Source of the DNA: an uncultured Lachnospiraceae bacterium
Lineage (GTDB): Bacteria > Bacillota > Clostridia > Lachnospirales > Lachnospiraceae
NCBI GenBank assembly: GCA_910585005.1
Contig: CAJUCN010000007.1
Span: 1-64,000, forward strand
DNA length: 64,000 bases
Reading direction: 5' to 3'
The position numbers were made by a program, and so were the translations under genes. The notes beneath the pieces are model-generated. The model saw nothing but the letters and a program-made list of their open reading frames with translations. It did not search any database and was not told where the DNA came from. This document shows, piece after piece, positions 43,718 to 52,695 of the stretch. Each line of letters opens with the position of its first letter. Position 1 is the first letter of the stretch.

Positions 43718-44149
43718 ATGATTGGATTTTTTATTGCATTGATTTCCGGTGCGTTAATGAGCGTCCAGGGCGTGTTTAATACCCAGGTGACAAAATCCTC
43801 TACCATCTGGGTCGCAAATGCGTTTGTACAGTTTACAGCGCTTGCCGTGTGTCTGGCGGCCTGGCTTTTTACGGACCGTTCCTCTTTTGGCGCAGTATTT
43901 AAAGTGGAACCCAAGTATATGCTCCTTGGCGGGGCGATTGGGGCATTCATCACTTATACGGTAATCCGCAGCATGGAAATGCTGGGACCTGCAAGGGCGG
44001 TAATGCTGATCGTGGTTGCCCAGTTACTGGTTGCCTATGTGATTGAACTGTTGGGATGGTTTGGAGTGGAAAAGCAGCCCCTGGAATGGCGGAAGGTGAT
44101 TGGGATGGCGGTTGCGATTGTGGGGATCGTTGTATTTAAGTGGGAGTGA
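43718..44149 (+). CDS. small DMT-superfamily membrane protein (YdcZ/DUF606 type)
   Basis: A 143-residue integral membrane protein with five predicted helices (MIGFFIALISGALMSVQGVFN at the start, LLGGAIGAFITYTVI, VMLIVVAQLLVAYVIELLGWFG, VIGMAVAIVGIVVFKW). It matches half-size DMT transporters, which work as dimers. Substrate unknown. AAGGAAGGAGG precedes the ATG. A strong terminator follows, which closes the arg-operon-strand run. Confidence 0.85.
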   Translation: MIGFFIALISGALMSVQGVFNTQVTKSSTIWVANAFVQFTALAVCLAAWLFTDRSSFGAVFKVEPKYMLLGGAIGAFITYTVIRSMEMLGPARAVMLIVVAQLLVAYVIELLGWFGVEKQPLEWRKVIGMAVAIVGIVVFKWE

Positions 44150-44179
44150 TGTAATTTTGCCCGTTGGAAGTAATGTCTG

Positions 44180-44242
44180 GCAAACGGATCTGACGATATG
44201 AGACGAAAAGGGTCGCATGTCGTTAGATCCGTTTGCTTTTTT
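44180..44242 (+). terminator. strong rho-independent terminator
   Basis: A 17-bp stem (GCAAACGGATCTGACGA with TCGTTAGATCCGTTTGC, one G-U) followed by a T run at 44237-44242. It separates the arg/DMT run from the comEA unit. Confidence 0.9.
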
Positions 44243-44318
44243 GTTCCGGAGGTAATCCCAAAACAAAATCAAGACGGCAAAATGCCGTTGCACGGAAAAA
44301 TTTTTCTTTGGTTTATGC

Positions 44319-44347
44319 TTGTCAATCCTTCAAAAGTCCGATACAAT
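44319..44347 (+). promoter_or_regulatory. sigma-A promoter of the comEA unit
   Basis: -35 TTGTCA (44319-44324), 17-base spacer and -10 TACAAT (44342-44347), 50 bases before the comEA ATG. It probably drives comEA, the two-component genes, the GerMN gene and comEC. Confidence 0.7.
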
Positions 44348-44397
44348 AAATTATAGTCGTTGTAAGGGGCTTTCCGGTTCACGGAAAGGAGATAACG

Positions 44398-45045
44398 ATG
44401 AAAAAATATCTTAAGCCGGCAGCCGGCTTTCTAGTGATTTCTTTCTGCATTTTCATGGGATGTGAAAGAAAGGAAGAAAAAAGTCAAATGTTGGAACCGA
44501 TTCAGTTTTCGGATCCGGAAGGACAGGAAGCAGAAGAGGAACCCTGTTCTGATGCGGTCAAAATGCTGGAGGAAGGACAAGCAGGTACTGGGGACGCTTC
44601 TAAGGAGGAATTGTGCGTGGTGCATGTCTGTGGCGCTGTGCAAAATCCAGGGGTCTATACGCTTAAGGCCGGAAGCCGGATTTATCAGGCAATTGAAAAA
44701 GCAGGGGGATTTGGCGTAGAGGCAGGAGAAGATTATTTGAATCAGGCGGATCTGGTCAGCGATGGCATGAAGGTTTATGTGCCCACGAAGGAGGAAATAC
44801 AACAGGCCAATTGGCAACAAATTACAGATCAGCCGTTTCTGGAAGAGGAAAATGGGCTGGTCAATATCAATACGGCCAATGAGGAACTTTTATGCACGCT
44901 TTCTGGAGTAGGAAGCAGCAGGGCGAAAAGTATCATTGCATACCGCGAGAAACACGGCGCATATCAAAAGATTGAAGATATCATGAACGTTGAGGGGATA
45001 AAGGAAGGGCTGTTTCAAAAGATCAGGGACAGCATTACGGTATAA
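44398..45045 (+). CDS. comEA: ComEA-type DNA-binding lipoprotein
   Basis: A 215-residue exported protein: lipoprotein signal (lipobox FMGC, Cys 22), an acidic linker, an SLBB domain (about 72-135, HVCGAVQNPGVYTLKAG) and a C-terminal helix-hairpin-helix DNA-binding domain (LVNINTANEELLCTLSGVG). ComEA binds incoming double-stranded DNA outside the membrane and hands it to ComEC. A lipid anchor rather than a TM anchor is a variation. comEC lies 3.2 kb downstream on the same strand with a two-component system between. Confidence 0.93.
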   Translation: MKKYLKPAAGFLVISFCIFMGCERKEEKSQMLEPIQFSDPEGQEAEEEPCSDAVKMLEEGQAGTGDASKEELCVVHVCGAVQNPGVYTLKAGSRIYQAIEKAGGFGVEAGEDYLNQADLVSDGMKVYVPTKEEIQQANWQQITDQPFLEEENGLVNINTANEELLCTLSGVGSSRAKSIIAYREKHGAYQKIEDIMNVEGIKEGLFQKIRDSITV

Positions 45046-45093
45046 TGTATGTAATTGTTAATGCAGCAGCGATAGGAAAGGCGTGAATATCAG

Positions 45094-45774
45094 ATGGCAA
45101 AAAAAGTGCTTGTAGTGGATGACGAGAAATTGATCGTAAAGGGGCTCCGCTATAGTTTGGAGCAGGATGGAATGGAAGTGGACTGTGCCTATGATGGAGA
45201 AGAGGCTCTTGAGATGATAAAGGGGAAAGCCTACGACATGATCCTTTTGGATGTGATGCTTCCTAAATTTACCGGGTTTGAGGTCTGTCAGCAAGTGCGG
45301 GAGTTTTCCAATGCCCCGATTGTGATGTTAACTGCAAAAGGGGAAGATATGGATAAGATCCTGGGGCTTGAATATGGCGCGGATGATTATATTACGAAAC
45401 CCTTTAATATTCTGGAGGTAAAAGCGAGGATTAAGGCGATCATCAGAAGGACGGCGCCGAAGCCAAAAGACGCGGCGAAAGTGATTGAAAGCGGAGACTT
45501 AAAGCTTGACTGTGAGGGAAGAAGAGTTTATGTTGCAGGCAGGGAGATCAACCTGACTGCCAAGGAATTTGAGCTGTTAGAGCTTTTGGTGGTCAATGCG
45601 AACAAAGTTTACAGCAGGGAAAATCTGCTAAAGCTGGTATGGGGGAACGATTATCCCGGAGATGTGCGTACTGTGGATGTGCATATTAGAAGGCTCCGGG
45701 AAAAAATTGAGTCCACGCCTTCGGAGCCGAAATATGTACACACGAAATGGGGCGTTGGTTATTATTTTGCCTGA
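45094..45774 (+). CDS. OmpR/PhoB-type response regulator
   Basis: A 226-residue DNA-binding response regulator: receiver with D9/D10, phospho-acceptor D53 in ILLDVMLP, the switch Thr in VMLTAKGED and K in ITKPF, then a winged helix of the OmpR type (LTAKEFELLELLV, RTVDVHIRRLREK, GVGYYFA). Its kinase follows after 26 bp. The protein is close in pattern to WalR/PhoB-like regulators. Target genes unknown, but the genes on both sides are DNA-uptake parts. Confidence 0.95.
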   Translation: MAKKVLVVDDEKLIVKGLRYSLEQDGMEVDCAYDGEEALEMIKGKAYDMILLDVMLPKFTGFEVCQQVREFSNAPIVMLTAKGEDMDKILGLEYGADDYITKPFNILEVKARIKAIIRRTAPKPKDAAKVIESGDLKLDCEGRRVYVAGREINLTAKEFELLELLVVNANKVYSRENLLKLVWGNDYPGDVRTVDVHIRRLREKIESTPSEPKYVHTKWGVGYYFA

Positions 45775-45800
45775 ATATAGTATGAAAGGCTGTGCCGGTT

Positions 45801-47282
45801 ATGGCTGAAAAACTATTTCATTTTTTAAAAAATCTGAAGATCGGGCGGAGTTTAAAGGTCCGCCTCTTCGTCATTATTTTTCTTATGGGTATTATTCCCA
45901 GTATCATTATCAGGGCAGTGATCCTGGAAAATTATGAAGACCGGGCTGTGGAGGTGCGGATCTCCGATGTGCAGACCCAGCTTAGGATCATTGCAAACCA
46001 CCTGATCATATATAATTACCTTCAGGACAACTCATCAGAGGTTATCGGTGCGGAGCTGGAACAATTATCCAACTTTTACAGTGGCCGTATGCTGATTATT
46101 AACGGGAATTTAAGGGTAGTGCGGGACACCTATGGGATTAGTGAGGGCAAGACGATCATTTCGGAAGAAGTGATCCAATGTATGAAAGGGGTCAGTACAG
46201 CCCATTATGATGCGGTGAATGGGTTTATTGAGATCACCATACCGATTATCGAGACCGTTTCTGCCCAAATGGCAACGGAAGAGCTGCCGGAGGGTACGGA
46301 GATTGTGCGGGGCGTTATGCTTACCAGCGTCTCCACCGATAGCATTGCAATGACTTTGGAGATCTTAAACAGGAAAGCGCTGATCATAGAGTGCATTATG
46401 ATTTTTTGTATTTTAGCGATTGCCCTTTTTCTTGCCCAGATCTTGATCCGTCCTTTTGACAGGGTATCCAGATCAATCAGTGAGATCAAAGAAGGCTATA
46501 CGGAGGATCCCATTTCTGTTCCTGATTACCTGGAGACGGAACATATTGTGGATGCATTTAACAGCGTGCTGCAGCGGATGAAGGTACTGGATGATTCCAG
46601 GCAGGAATTTGTGGCCAACGTATCCCATGAGCTGAAAACGCCCATTACTTCTGTCAAGGTATTGGCGGAATCGCTGCTGGTGCAGCAGGACGCGCCGGCA
46701 GACCTTTACCGGGAATTCATGAAAGACATTTCGGAGGAGATCGAGCGGGAGGACAAGATTATTAACGATTTGCTGGCATTGGTCAAGCTGGACAGGTCAG
46801 TGGCGCAGCTTAAGATCAGTGTAGTGAACATTAACGGGCTTGCGGAGATTATCTTAAAGCGGCTCCGGCCCATTGCAAGAAAGAACAACGTGGAAGTGGT
46901 ACTGATCAGCAAGCGTGAGGTGTCCGCGGAAGTAGACGAGGTGAAAATGTCCCTGATCCTCACCAATCTTGTAGAAAATGCCATCAAATATAACAGGGAG
47001 CAGGGAACAGTGGAGGTAACCTTAGATGCCGACCATCAGTTTTTTACCGTTCAGGTGGCGGATACGGGGATCGGGATACCGGAGGATTGTATGGCACAGA
47101 TTTATGAGCGTTTTTACCGGGTGGACAAGTCCCATTCCAGGGAGATCGGAGGAACAGGGTTAGGGCTTGCGATTACCAAAAATGCTGTGTTGCTGCATAG
47201 AGGATCCATTAAGGTGGAGAGCAGGGAAGGAGAGGGAACGGCTTTTACCGTCAAGATTCCACTGACACGGGCGCTGAAATAG
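45801..47282 (+). CDS. membrane sensor histidine kinase
   Basis: A 493-residue kinase with TM1 (about 25-43), an extracellular Cache-like sensor domain (44-195), TM2 (about 197-218), HAMP, HisKA with H276 in NVSHELKTPITS, and HATPase with N box (NLVENAIKYN), G1 (DTGIGIP) and G2 (GGTGLGLAITK). Partner of the response regulator just upstream. I chose the ATG at 45801; the GTG at 45792 is too close to AAAGG. A GerMN lipoprotein follows within 11 bp and may act with the kinase at the cell surface. Confidence 0.94.
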   Translation: MAEKLFHFLKNLKIGRSLKVRLFVIIFLMGIIPSIIIRAVILENYEDRAVEVRISDVQTQLRIIANHLIIYNYLQDNSSEVIGAELEQLSNFYSGRMLIINGNLRVVRDTYGISEGKTIISEEVIQCMKGVSTAHYDAVNGFIEITIPIIETVSAQMATEELPEGTEIVRGVMLTSVSTDSIAMTLEILNRKALIIECIMIFCILAIALFLAQILIRPFDRVSRSISEIKEGYTEDPISVPDYLETEHIVDAFNSVLQRMKVLDDSRQEFVANVSHELKTPITSVKVLAESLLVQQDAPADLYREFMKDISEEIEREDKIINDLLALVKLDRSVAQLKISVVNINGLAEIILKRLRPIARKNNVEVVLISKREVSAEVDEVKMSLILTNLVENAIKYNREQGTVEVTLDADHQFFTVQVADTGIGIPEDCMAQIYERFYRVDKSHSREIGGTGLGLAITKNAVLLHRGSIKVESREGEGTAFTVKIPLTRALK

Positions 47283-47292
47283 GAGGTAGCGT

Positions 47293-48219
47293 ATGTTGGC
47301 CAGAAAAAAAAGAAAAATTTTGTTTTCTTTGCTGTTATTCCTTTTATTATCTGCCTGCGGGCAGCCAAAGAAGAATAACAGCGGGGTGGTCTATCAAATA
47401 TATTATGTTAACCATGACGAAACCGGAGTTATTTTCAATGAGTATGCCACGGAAACGACAAAAAGGGATGAGCTTGTGGAGGAACTTTTGGAGCAGATGG
47501 GGGCGGAGTCAGAGAAACTGGAGTACAAAGCGCCTCTTGCAGGGAATTTCAAGCTGCTTGGGTTTTCTTTTTCTGAGGACCAGCTTATCCTTAATTTTGA
47601 TGAGAATTACCGCGCACAGCCGGTGATCAATGAAATCCTGGTGCGTGCAGCCCTGGTTAGGACACTGACGCAGATCGAAGGGATTAGTTATGTTTCTTTT
47701 CAGGTCAATTCCCAGCCGCTCTTGGATGCTTCGGGGGCGCTGGTGGGGGTCATGAATGCAGAACAGTTTATTGACAACGCGGGAAACGAGATCAATACTT
47801 ATGAGAAAGTGAAGCTGATCCTTTACCTGGCGGATGAAGATGGAGATCATTTAAAGCCGATTACACGGACGGTGGTCTATAACAGCAATATTTCTATGGA
47901 ACGTTTGGTGGTGGAACAACTGATTGCCGGCCCGGCAAAAAATGAAGCGGTATTTCCTACGATTAATCCGGCAACAAAGGTGATCAGCGTCAATGTGCAG
48001 GATGGAATATGTTATGTTAACCTTGGCAGTAACTTTTTAACTCAAATTTTTAATGTGACTTCGGATGTCACGATTTATTCTATCACTAATTCGTTGGTGG
48101 AGCTATCGAATGTAAACAAGGTCCAGATCTCCATTGATGGAAATACGAATGTAAATTATAAAGAAAATACCAGTCTTTCCACAGTTTTTGAAAGGAATCT
48201 TGAGATTGTGGAACAGTAA
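47293..48219 (+). CDS. lipoprotein with two GerMN domains
   Basis: A 308-residue exported lipoprotein (lipobox LLSAC, Cys 22) with two copies of the GerMN (spore germination/sporulation GerM) fold, about 35-160 and 170-300. The repeated pattern VRAALVRTLTQIEGISYVSFQVNSQ and YSITNSLVELSNVNKVQISIDG shows the duplication. In some Gram-positives GerMN proteins pair with two-component kinases (as LpqB with MtrAB), and here it follows RR and HK directly, which suggests the same. GGAGG precedes the start. comEC follows after 14 bp. Confidence 0.9.
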   Translation: MLARKKRKILFSLLLFLLLSACGQPKKNNSGVVYQIYYVNHDETGVIFNEYATETTKRDELVEELLEQMGAESEKLEYKAPLAGNFKLLGFSFSEDQLILNFDENYRAQPVINEILVRAALVRTLTQIEGISYVSFQVNSQPLLDASGALVGVMNAEQFIDNAGNEINTYEKVKLILYLADEDGDHLKPITRTVVYNSNISMERLVVEQLIAGPAKNEAVFPTINPATKVISVNVQDGICYVNLGSNFLTQIFNVTSDVTIYSITNSLVELSNVNKVQISIDGNTNVNYKENTSLSTVFERNLEIVEQ

Positions 48220-48233
48220 GGAAAGGCGGAAGG

Positions 48234-50453
48234 ATGAAAAAACGTCCGTTGGCATCGATTGGCCTGCTGCTGGTCTTATTGTTTTACCTGGCGGTGACGA
48301 TGCAGGGCCTGCCCTCCCGGGCTGAATATGAAAGCCCCGGGGACAGGGTCTGCGCTTCCGGCAGAGTTTATCAAAAAGAACTTCGGCCCCAGGCCGGTGA
48401 AATGGTGCAGGTTTTGTATTTAAAAGATTTATCGGAAGAATCCCCTCCCGGAAAGGCGGCGGTCTGTTACTTAAAAAACGGGCAGGCGGAGCCGGAAATG
48501 GGGAGCTGGGTAAAAGTGGAAGGGGTCTACAAAAATTTTGAAAGGGCCTCTAACCCGGGACAATTTGATACCTATTCTTTTTATCTGATATCTGGAATTT
48601 CTTATCGCCTGAATCAGGCTGTTATTCTGGAAAAAACAACGAAATACAACAAAGTGAGGGAAGGGATCTACTGTTTTAGGAGATTTTTGTCCCGAAAGCT
48701 GTCTGCATATCTTCCCCCAAAGGAGAGCGCCCTGATGAAAACGATCCTGTTAGGAGAAAAGGGAGAACTGGATCCTGAACTTAAGGAATTATACCAGAGG
48801 AATGGGATAGCGCATCTTTTGGCAATCTCCGGTCTTCATGTGTCTATGCTGGGAATGGGGATATACCGGATACTTTGTAAGTGTGGTGTTCCCATGAAAA
48901 TATCGGCGGGAGGGGCTTGTGTTTTGCTGGTCTTGTACGGTGTGATGACGGGATTTTCCGTGTCAGCCCTGCGGGCGATCCTTATGTTTTTGCTGCATAT
49001 GCTGGCTGTCATGGCGGAAAGGACCTATGACTTACTAACCGCGCTTTCGGTGGCGGCAGTGAGCCTTTTGGTTGGGCAGCCCTTGTATTTAAAGCACAGC
49101 GGATTTCTCTTTTCTTTTGGGTGCGTACTGGGAATTGCGGTTTTGACCCCTGCACTGACGGAGGGGAAAAGGGATCTTCTTCCGGGAAACAAAATACTTA
49201 CCAAAGGGATAAAGGGAGGTCTTTCGGCATTTTCTATGGGAGTGGCAACGCTTCCGGTCTACCTGTGGTATTATTATCAGTTCCCGGTGTGGTCTGTGCT
49301 GTTAAATTTGATGGTGATTCCGCTTATGAGTTATTTGATGGCAGCAGGGATCCTTTTGCTGATACTAAGTATCGTCTGCCCTTTAGCGATTTGGCCGCTG
49401 GTATCTTTGATCCGGGGGATCTTTAAGATCTATGAGCTGGGATGCGGGGTCAACGAAACATTACCATTCCATCTTGTAAATTTTGGCAAACCACAAGGAT
49501 GGCAGCTTCTTTTTTATCTTTTGATTCTCCTTCTGGTCGTCGGATTAAAAAAGAAGCTTACGCTGCCTGTAAAGTGGATGTTTACCTGCCTGGGAATTTT
49601 GTTGCTGGTCTACCGTCCTGGCGGTAAACTGACCGTAACCTTTTTGGATGTAGGGCAGGGGGATGGAATATTTATAGAAACGCCCCAAGGCAGCCATTTC
49701 CTGATCGACGGCGGAAGTTCATCGGTGGGAAATGTGGGAAAATACCGTCTTCTTCCTTTTCTCCGGTTTCAGGGGGTACAAAGCCTGGATGCGGTTTTTG
49801 TCACTCACCCGGATACAGATCATTGCAATGGGGTGCAGGAGATTTTAGAGCAGGATACCGGGAGCGGCATAACCGTAAAGTGCCTGGCGCTGCCGGATAT
49901 TGCAGGGGAAACCAAAAGCGATGGGTTTAGGAAACTGGAAGGGCTGGCGGAAGAAAGGGGTATTCCGGTGGTTTATTTGAGCCGGGGCCAGGAAATGGGG
50001 GAAGGAGAACTTACATTTACCTGTCTTCATCCTTCCAAGGGGTATCGAACAAAAGACACAAATGAATACTCGCTGGTCCTAAAGCTGACATATCAAAATT
50101 TCAGCGCTCTTTTTACCGGAGATCTGGAAGGAGAAGGGGAGCAGGATTTTGAAAAGTATCAAGAAGGAAAAGCGGGGAACCGGGGGCAGCTTACGGTTTT
50201 AAAGGCTGCCCATCATGGTTCCGCATATTCCACAGGGACAGGGCTTTTGGAAGTTCTCATGCCGGCGTATACTGTGATCTCCTGCGGAAAACATAATTCC
50301 TACGGCCATCCCCACCAAGAACTGCTAAAACGGCTGGCAGATTGTGGAACAGAAATTTTGATTACCTATCAGACCGGCGCGGTGACGTTTCAAACGGACG
50401 GGGAACAGGTTTGGATCCAAACATTCCTGATAGAAGAGTTAGCGCCGGATTGA
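48234..50453 (+). CDS. comEC: DNA internalisation channel ComEC/Rec2
   Basis: A 739-residue polytopic membrane protein for uptake of single-stranded DNA during transformation. It has an N-terminal DUF4131 part (1-150), a competence domain with many helices (180-430; HLLAISGLHVSMLGMGIY) and a C-terminal metallo-beta-lactamase-like domain whose metal motif HPDTDH is at 525-530. AAGGCGGAAGG lies just before the ATG. The stop overlaps the convergent gene by 15 bases. All three parts are full length, so the uptake channel looks intact. Confidence 0.95.
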   Translation: MKKRPLASIGLLLVLLFYLAVTMQGLPSRAEYESPGDRVCASGRVYQKELRPQAGEMVQVLYLKDLSEESPPGKAAVCYLKNGQAEPEMGSWVKVEGVYKNFERASNPGQFDTYSFYLISGISYRLNQAVILEKTTKYNKVREGIYCFRRFLSRKLSAYLPPKESALMKTILLGEKGELDPELKELYQRNGIAHLLAISGLHVSMLGMGIYRILCKCGVPMKISAGGACVLLVLYGVMTGFSVSALRAILMFLLHMLAVMAERTYDLLTALSVAAVSLLVGQPLYLKHSGFLFSFGCVLGIAVLTPALTEGKRDLLPGNKILTKGIKGGLSAFSMGVATLPVYLWYYYQFPVWSVLLNLMVIPLMSYLMAAGILLLILSIVCPLAIWPLVSLIRGIFKIYELGCGVNETLPFHLVNFGKPQGWQLLFYLLILLLVVGLKKKLTLPVKWMFTCLGILLLVYRPGGKLTVTFLDVGQGDGIFIETPQGSHFLIDGGSSSVGNVGKYRLLPFLRFQGVQSLDAVFVTHPDTDHCNGVQEILEQDTGSGITVKCLALPDIAGETKSDGFRKLEGLAEERGIPVVYLSRGQEMGEGELTFTCLHPSKGYRTKDTNEYSLVLKLTYQNFSALFTGDLEGEGEQDFEKYQEGKAGNRGQLTVLKAAHHGSAYSTGTGLLEVLMPAYTVISCGKHNSYGHPHQELLKRLADCGTEILITYQTGAVTFQTDGEQVWIQTFLIEELAPD

Positions 50454-51362
50454 TGCTGCCATCCGGTGGTAAGTGTGGCGGATTCCGCGTATGGCTACAG
50501 AATAGGCCTGTATATTTTCGGGCAGGGACATTCCGGCATATCCGGCATCCCCCAGGTGGTGGATGTCTGTGCCAGTCATTTTACACATCAGGGCAAGCTG
50601 GCGGATGGTATCCGTATGGGCGCCTTCCTGGGAAGTGCCGATTGCCGTGATGGTCAGTGCGCCCAGGCTATGGGCATAGCTGACCAGCTCTTTGATGTAT
50701 TCCGTTGTGATACCCGGAACGGTGGCGGGGGCAGGAAATAAAAGAATATCGGCCCCGGCTTTCCGGAAACGTTTTACATCATCCTTTGTTATGATGCGCT
50801 CTGCAGCTTCTGACAACACTCCAGCAGCGTGCATTTTGCCCGCCGCTAAGATGATTTTATCACCCAAATGTTCTTTATATTGTTTCAGCGTATTTTCAAT
50901 GGCTTCCTTGGATACGCCCATGCCCGGGTTTCCGGTCAGGAGGATCATATCCACTCCCATCTGACAGGCCCGGCGGGCGTTTTCCAAAGTGGCCCGCCTT
51001 CCCTGGGACATTTTCCATAGAGGATCGGTTTCTGCTTCTTCCCCAGGGGCCACTGGCTCTAAATTAATTCCCACAGGGCGCCCGGTCAGGCGTTTAACTA
51101 ATCTTATGGTATCATCCGACTTCCCGGCCGGAAGTCCCTGGATTTCCGGCTGGTTAACGTCAAACATGTTTAAAAGCAGGATGTCGGCGCCTAAAGCTGA
51201 GACAAATTCTGCATTGGTGATATCGCCTAACATAGGACGTATCGTTCCGATGGTCTCGCAGGCTATGGTCCGTCCTTCGCTTTTTGCAATTGCATCGAGC
51301 AGATCATATTTAGAAAAATTTTCAAAATCGGAAGAATAACAGTCTAGTATTCGTTTTGCCAT
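50439..51362 (-). CDS. TIM-barrel-like protein of unknown function (DUF7916-like)
   Basis: A 307-residue soluble protein with regular beta-alpha alternation: ADILLLNMFDVNQPEIQG, VDMILLTGNPGMGVSK, KIILAAGKMHAAGVLSEAA, ADILLFPAPATVPGITTEYI, and GTSQEGAHTD, which is the style of a phosphate-binding TIM barrel of the PEP-mutase or aldolase kind. Such clostridial proteins have often been labelled haloacid-dehalogenase-like without good reason. No cofactor motif can be pinned down. AAGGAG lies six bases before the ATG. Monocistronic. Substrate unknown. Confidence 0.7.
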   Translation of the reverse strand: MAKRILDCYSSDFENFSKYDLLDAIAKSEGRTIACETIGTIRPMLGDITNAEFVSALGADILLLNMFDVNQPEIQGLPAGKSDDTIRLVKRLTGRPVGINLEPVAPGEEAETDPLWKMSQGRRATLENARRACQMGVDMILLTGNPGMGVSKEAIENTLKQYKEHLGDKIILAAGKMHAAGVLSEAAERIITKDDVKRFRKAGADILLFPAPATVPGITTEYIKELVSYAHSLGALTITAIGTSQEGAHTDTIRQLALMCKMTGTDIHHLGDAGYAGMSLPENIQAYSVAIRGIRHTYHRMAASIRR

Positions 51363-51503
51363 AAGAACTCCTTTTTGTCTAGTATTTGCTGTATTTCCAC
51401 ACTTATGCCATAAGGGTGGATAAATTTATAATAACATGGTAATTTGGCGGGGGCAACAATGACAGGATTGTGTATTGGTATTCGCTTTTTTTTAATTTTC
51501 GTG

Positions 51504-51509
51504 TATAAT
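51504..51509 (+). promoter_or_regulatory. -10 element upstream of the REC-alarmone synthetase gene
   Basis: A perfect TATAAT preceded by GTG lies 56 bases before the ATG. The -35 region (TTCGCT at 17-base spacing) is poor, so the promoter may need an activator. Confidence 0.45.
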
Positions 51510-51565
51510 AGAAAATAGTACGGCGAAGGAAGAGGCCTTCGCGCTGGAAGAAATGGGGTATTGGT

Positions 51566-52654
51566 ATGCAAAGGATATTGGTAGTGGACGATGTGGATTT
51601 AAACCGCGATTTACTGCGTAATATGCTGGAAGATGACTACTTGATCGAAATTGCGGAGGATGGGGAGAAGGCGCTGGAAAAGCTCCGGGAGTATACGGAT
51701 CGTATTGCAGCGGTGTTGTTGGACTTACAGATGCCTAATAAAGATGGGTTTGCAGTTATCAGGGAGATGAAAAAAAGCGGGATGCTCCAGAAGATCCCGG
51801 TGCTTATCGTAAGCAGCGAACATGCCATAGAGGTGGAAAGCCAATGTCTTGCGCTTGGGGCGGCAGACTTTATCCATAAGCCTTTTGAGAGTTCCATTGT
51901 TCAAAACCGGATTAGAAACACGATCGAGTTGTTTAACGGGAAGAATCGGCTTGAGCAAAAGGTGGAGGAGCAGGAGGAAGCTTTAAGGAAGCAGGACCGG
52001 ATCATCCAGTTACAGGCGGAAAAGCTGCAGGAGGCGGAGCCTTTTAACCGTCTGATGATGGAATACCGGGCAGCGATCATGGGGGTGGAAAACAGGCTTC
52101 GGGTATTAAATGAGGAATTTTCGCTGGAATATAACCGGAATCCCTTTGAGTCCATCAAAAGCAGGCTCAAGACGCCGGCAAGCATTTACGAAAAAATGAG
52201 CCGGAAAGGGTATCCGGTCACGGTGGAAAGCATCAGGGAAAACTTAAAGGATGTGGCGGGAGTACGGGTGATCTGTTCTTTCCCGGATGATATTTACCAG
52301 TTGGCGGAACTTTTGGTCAAGCAGGACAATATTACCCTTCTCGGAAGAAAAGATTACATTAAAAGTCCCAAGACAAACGGATACAGAAGCCTTCATCTTA
52401 TCTTAAATGTACCGATTTTTTTGTCCAATGAAAAAAAATATATGAAGGTTGAGGTTCAATTCCGCACCATCGCCATGGACTTTTGGGCAAGCTTGGAACA
52501 TAAGTTAAAATATAAAAAGGATATTGATAATGCAGAGGAGATCGTAGGGCTTTTGAAGAACTGTGCCGATTCCATCGTGATGCTGGATTATCAGATGCAG
52601 GAGATCAGGGATAAGATCGAAAGTTCCAAGGAAAATAAACGAAGAGAAATTTAA
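51566..52654 (+). CDS. receiver domain fused to a small alarmone synthetase
   Basis: A 362-residue fusion. Residues 1-120 form a CheY-like receiver: D8/D9, phospho-acceptor D53 in VLLDLQMP, switch Ser 83/84, K105 in IHKPF. A coiled coil (about 128-165) leads to a RelA/SpoT-type synthetase domain of the RelQ/YwaC kind (about 170-320). The catalytic set is present: RLKTPASI (ATP side), D229 in DVAGVRV, YRSLH at 273-277 (guanine/ribose side), E296 in EVQFR and E311-H312. There is no HD hydrolase domain. So it is predicted to make (p)ppGpp or pGpp when its receiver is phosphorylated. No cognate kinase is adjacent; GGGG lies nine bases before the ATG. Confidence 0.92.
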   Translation: MQRILVVDDVDLNRDLLRNMLEDDYLIEIAEDGEKALEKLREYTDRIAAVLLDLQMPNKDGFAVIREMKKSGMLQKIPVLIVSSEHAIEVESQCLALGAADFIHKPFESSIVQNRIRNTIELFNGKNRLEQKVEEQEEALRKQDRIIQLQAEKLQEAEPFNRLMMEYRAAIMGVENRLRVLNEEFSLEYNRNPFESIKSRLKTPASIYEKMSRKGYPVTVESIRENLKDVAGVRVICSFPDDIYQLAELLVKQDNITLLGRKDYIKSPKTNGYRSLHLILNVPIFLSNEKKYMKVEVQFRTIAMDFWASLEHKLKYKKDIDNAEEIVGLLKNCADSIVMLDYQMQEIRDKIESSKENKRREI

Positions 52655-52695
52655 AGTTTCAAAAAGAAGAAGGCCAGGCGTTAAGGGAGAGAAGA

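Noticed and set aside
50439..51362. Assignment as haloacid dehalogenase-like hydrolase
   Set aside because: No DxDx(T/V) motif at the N-terminus; the pattern is that of a TIM barrel.
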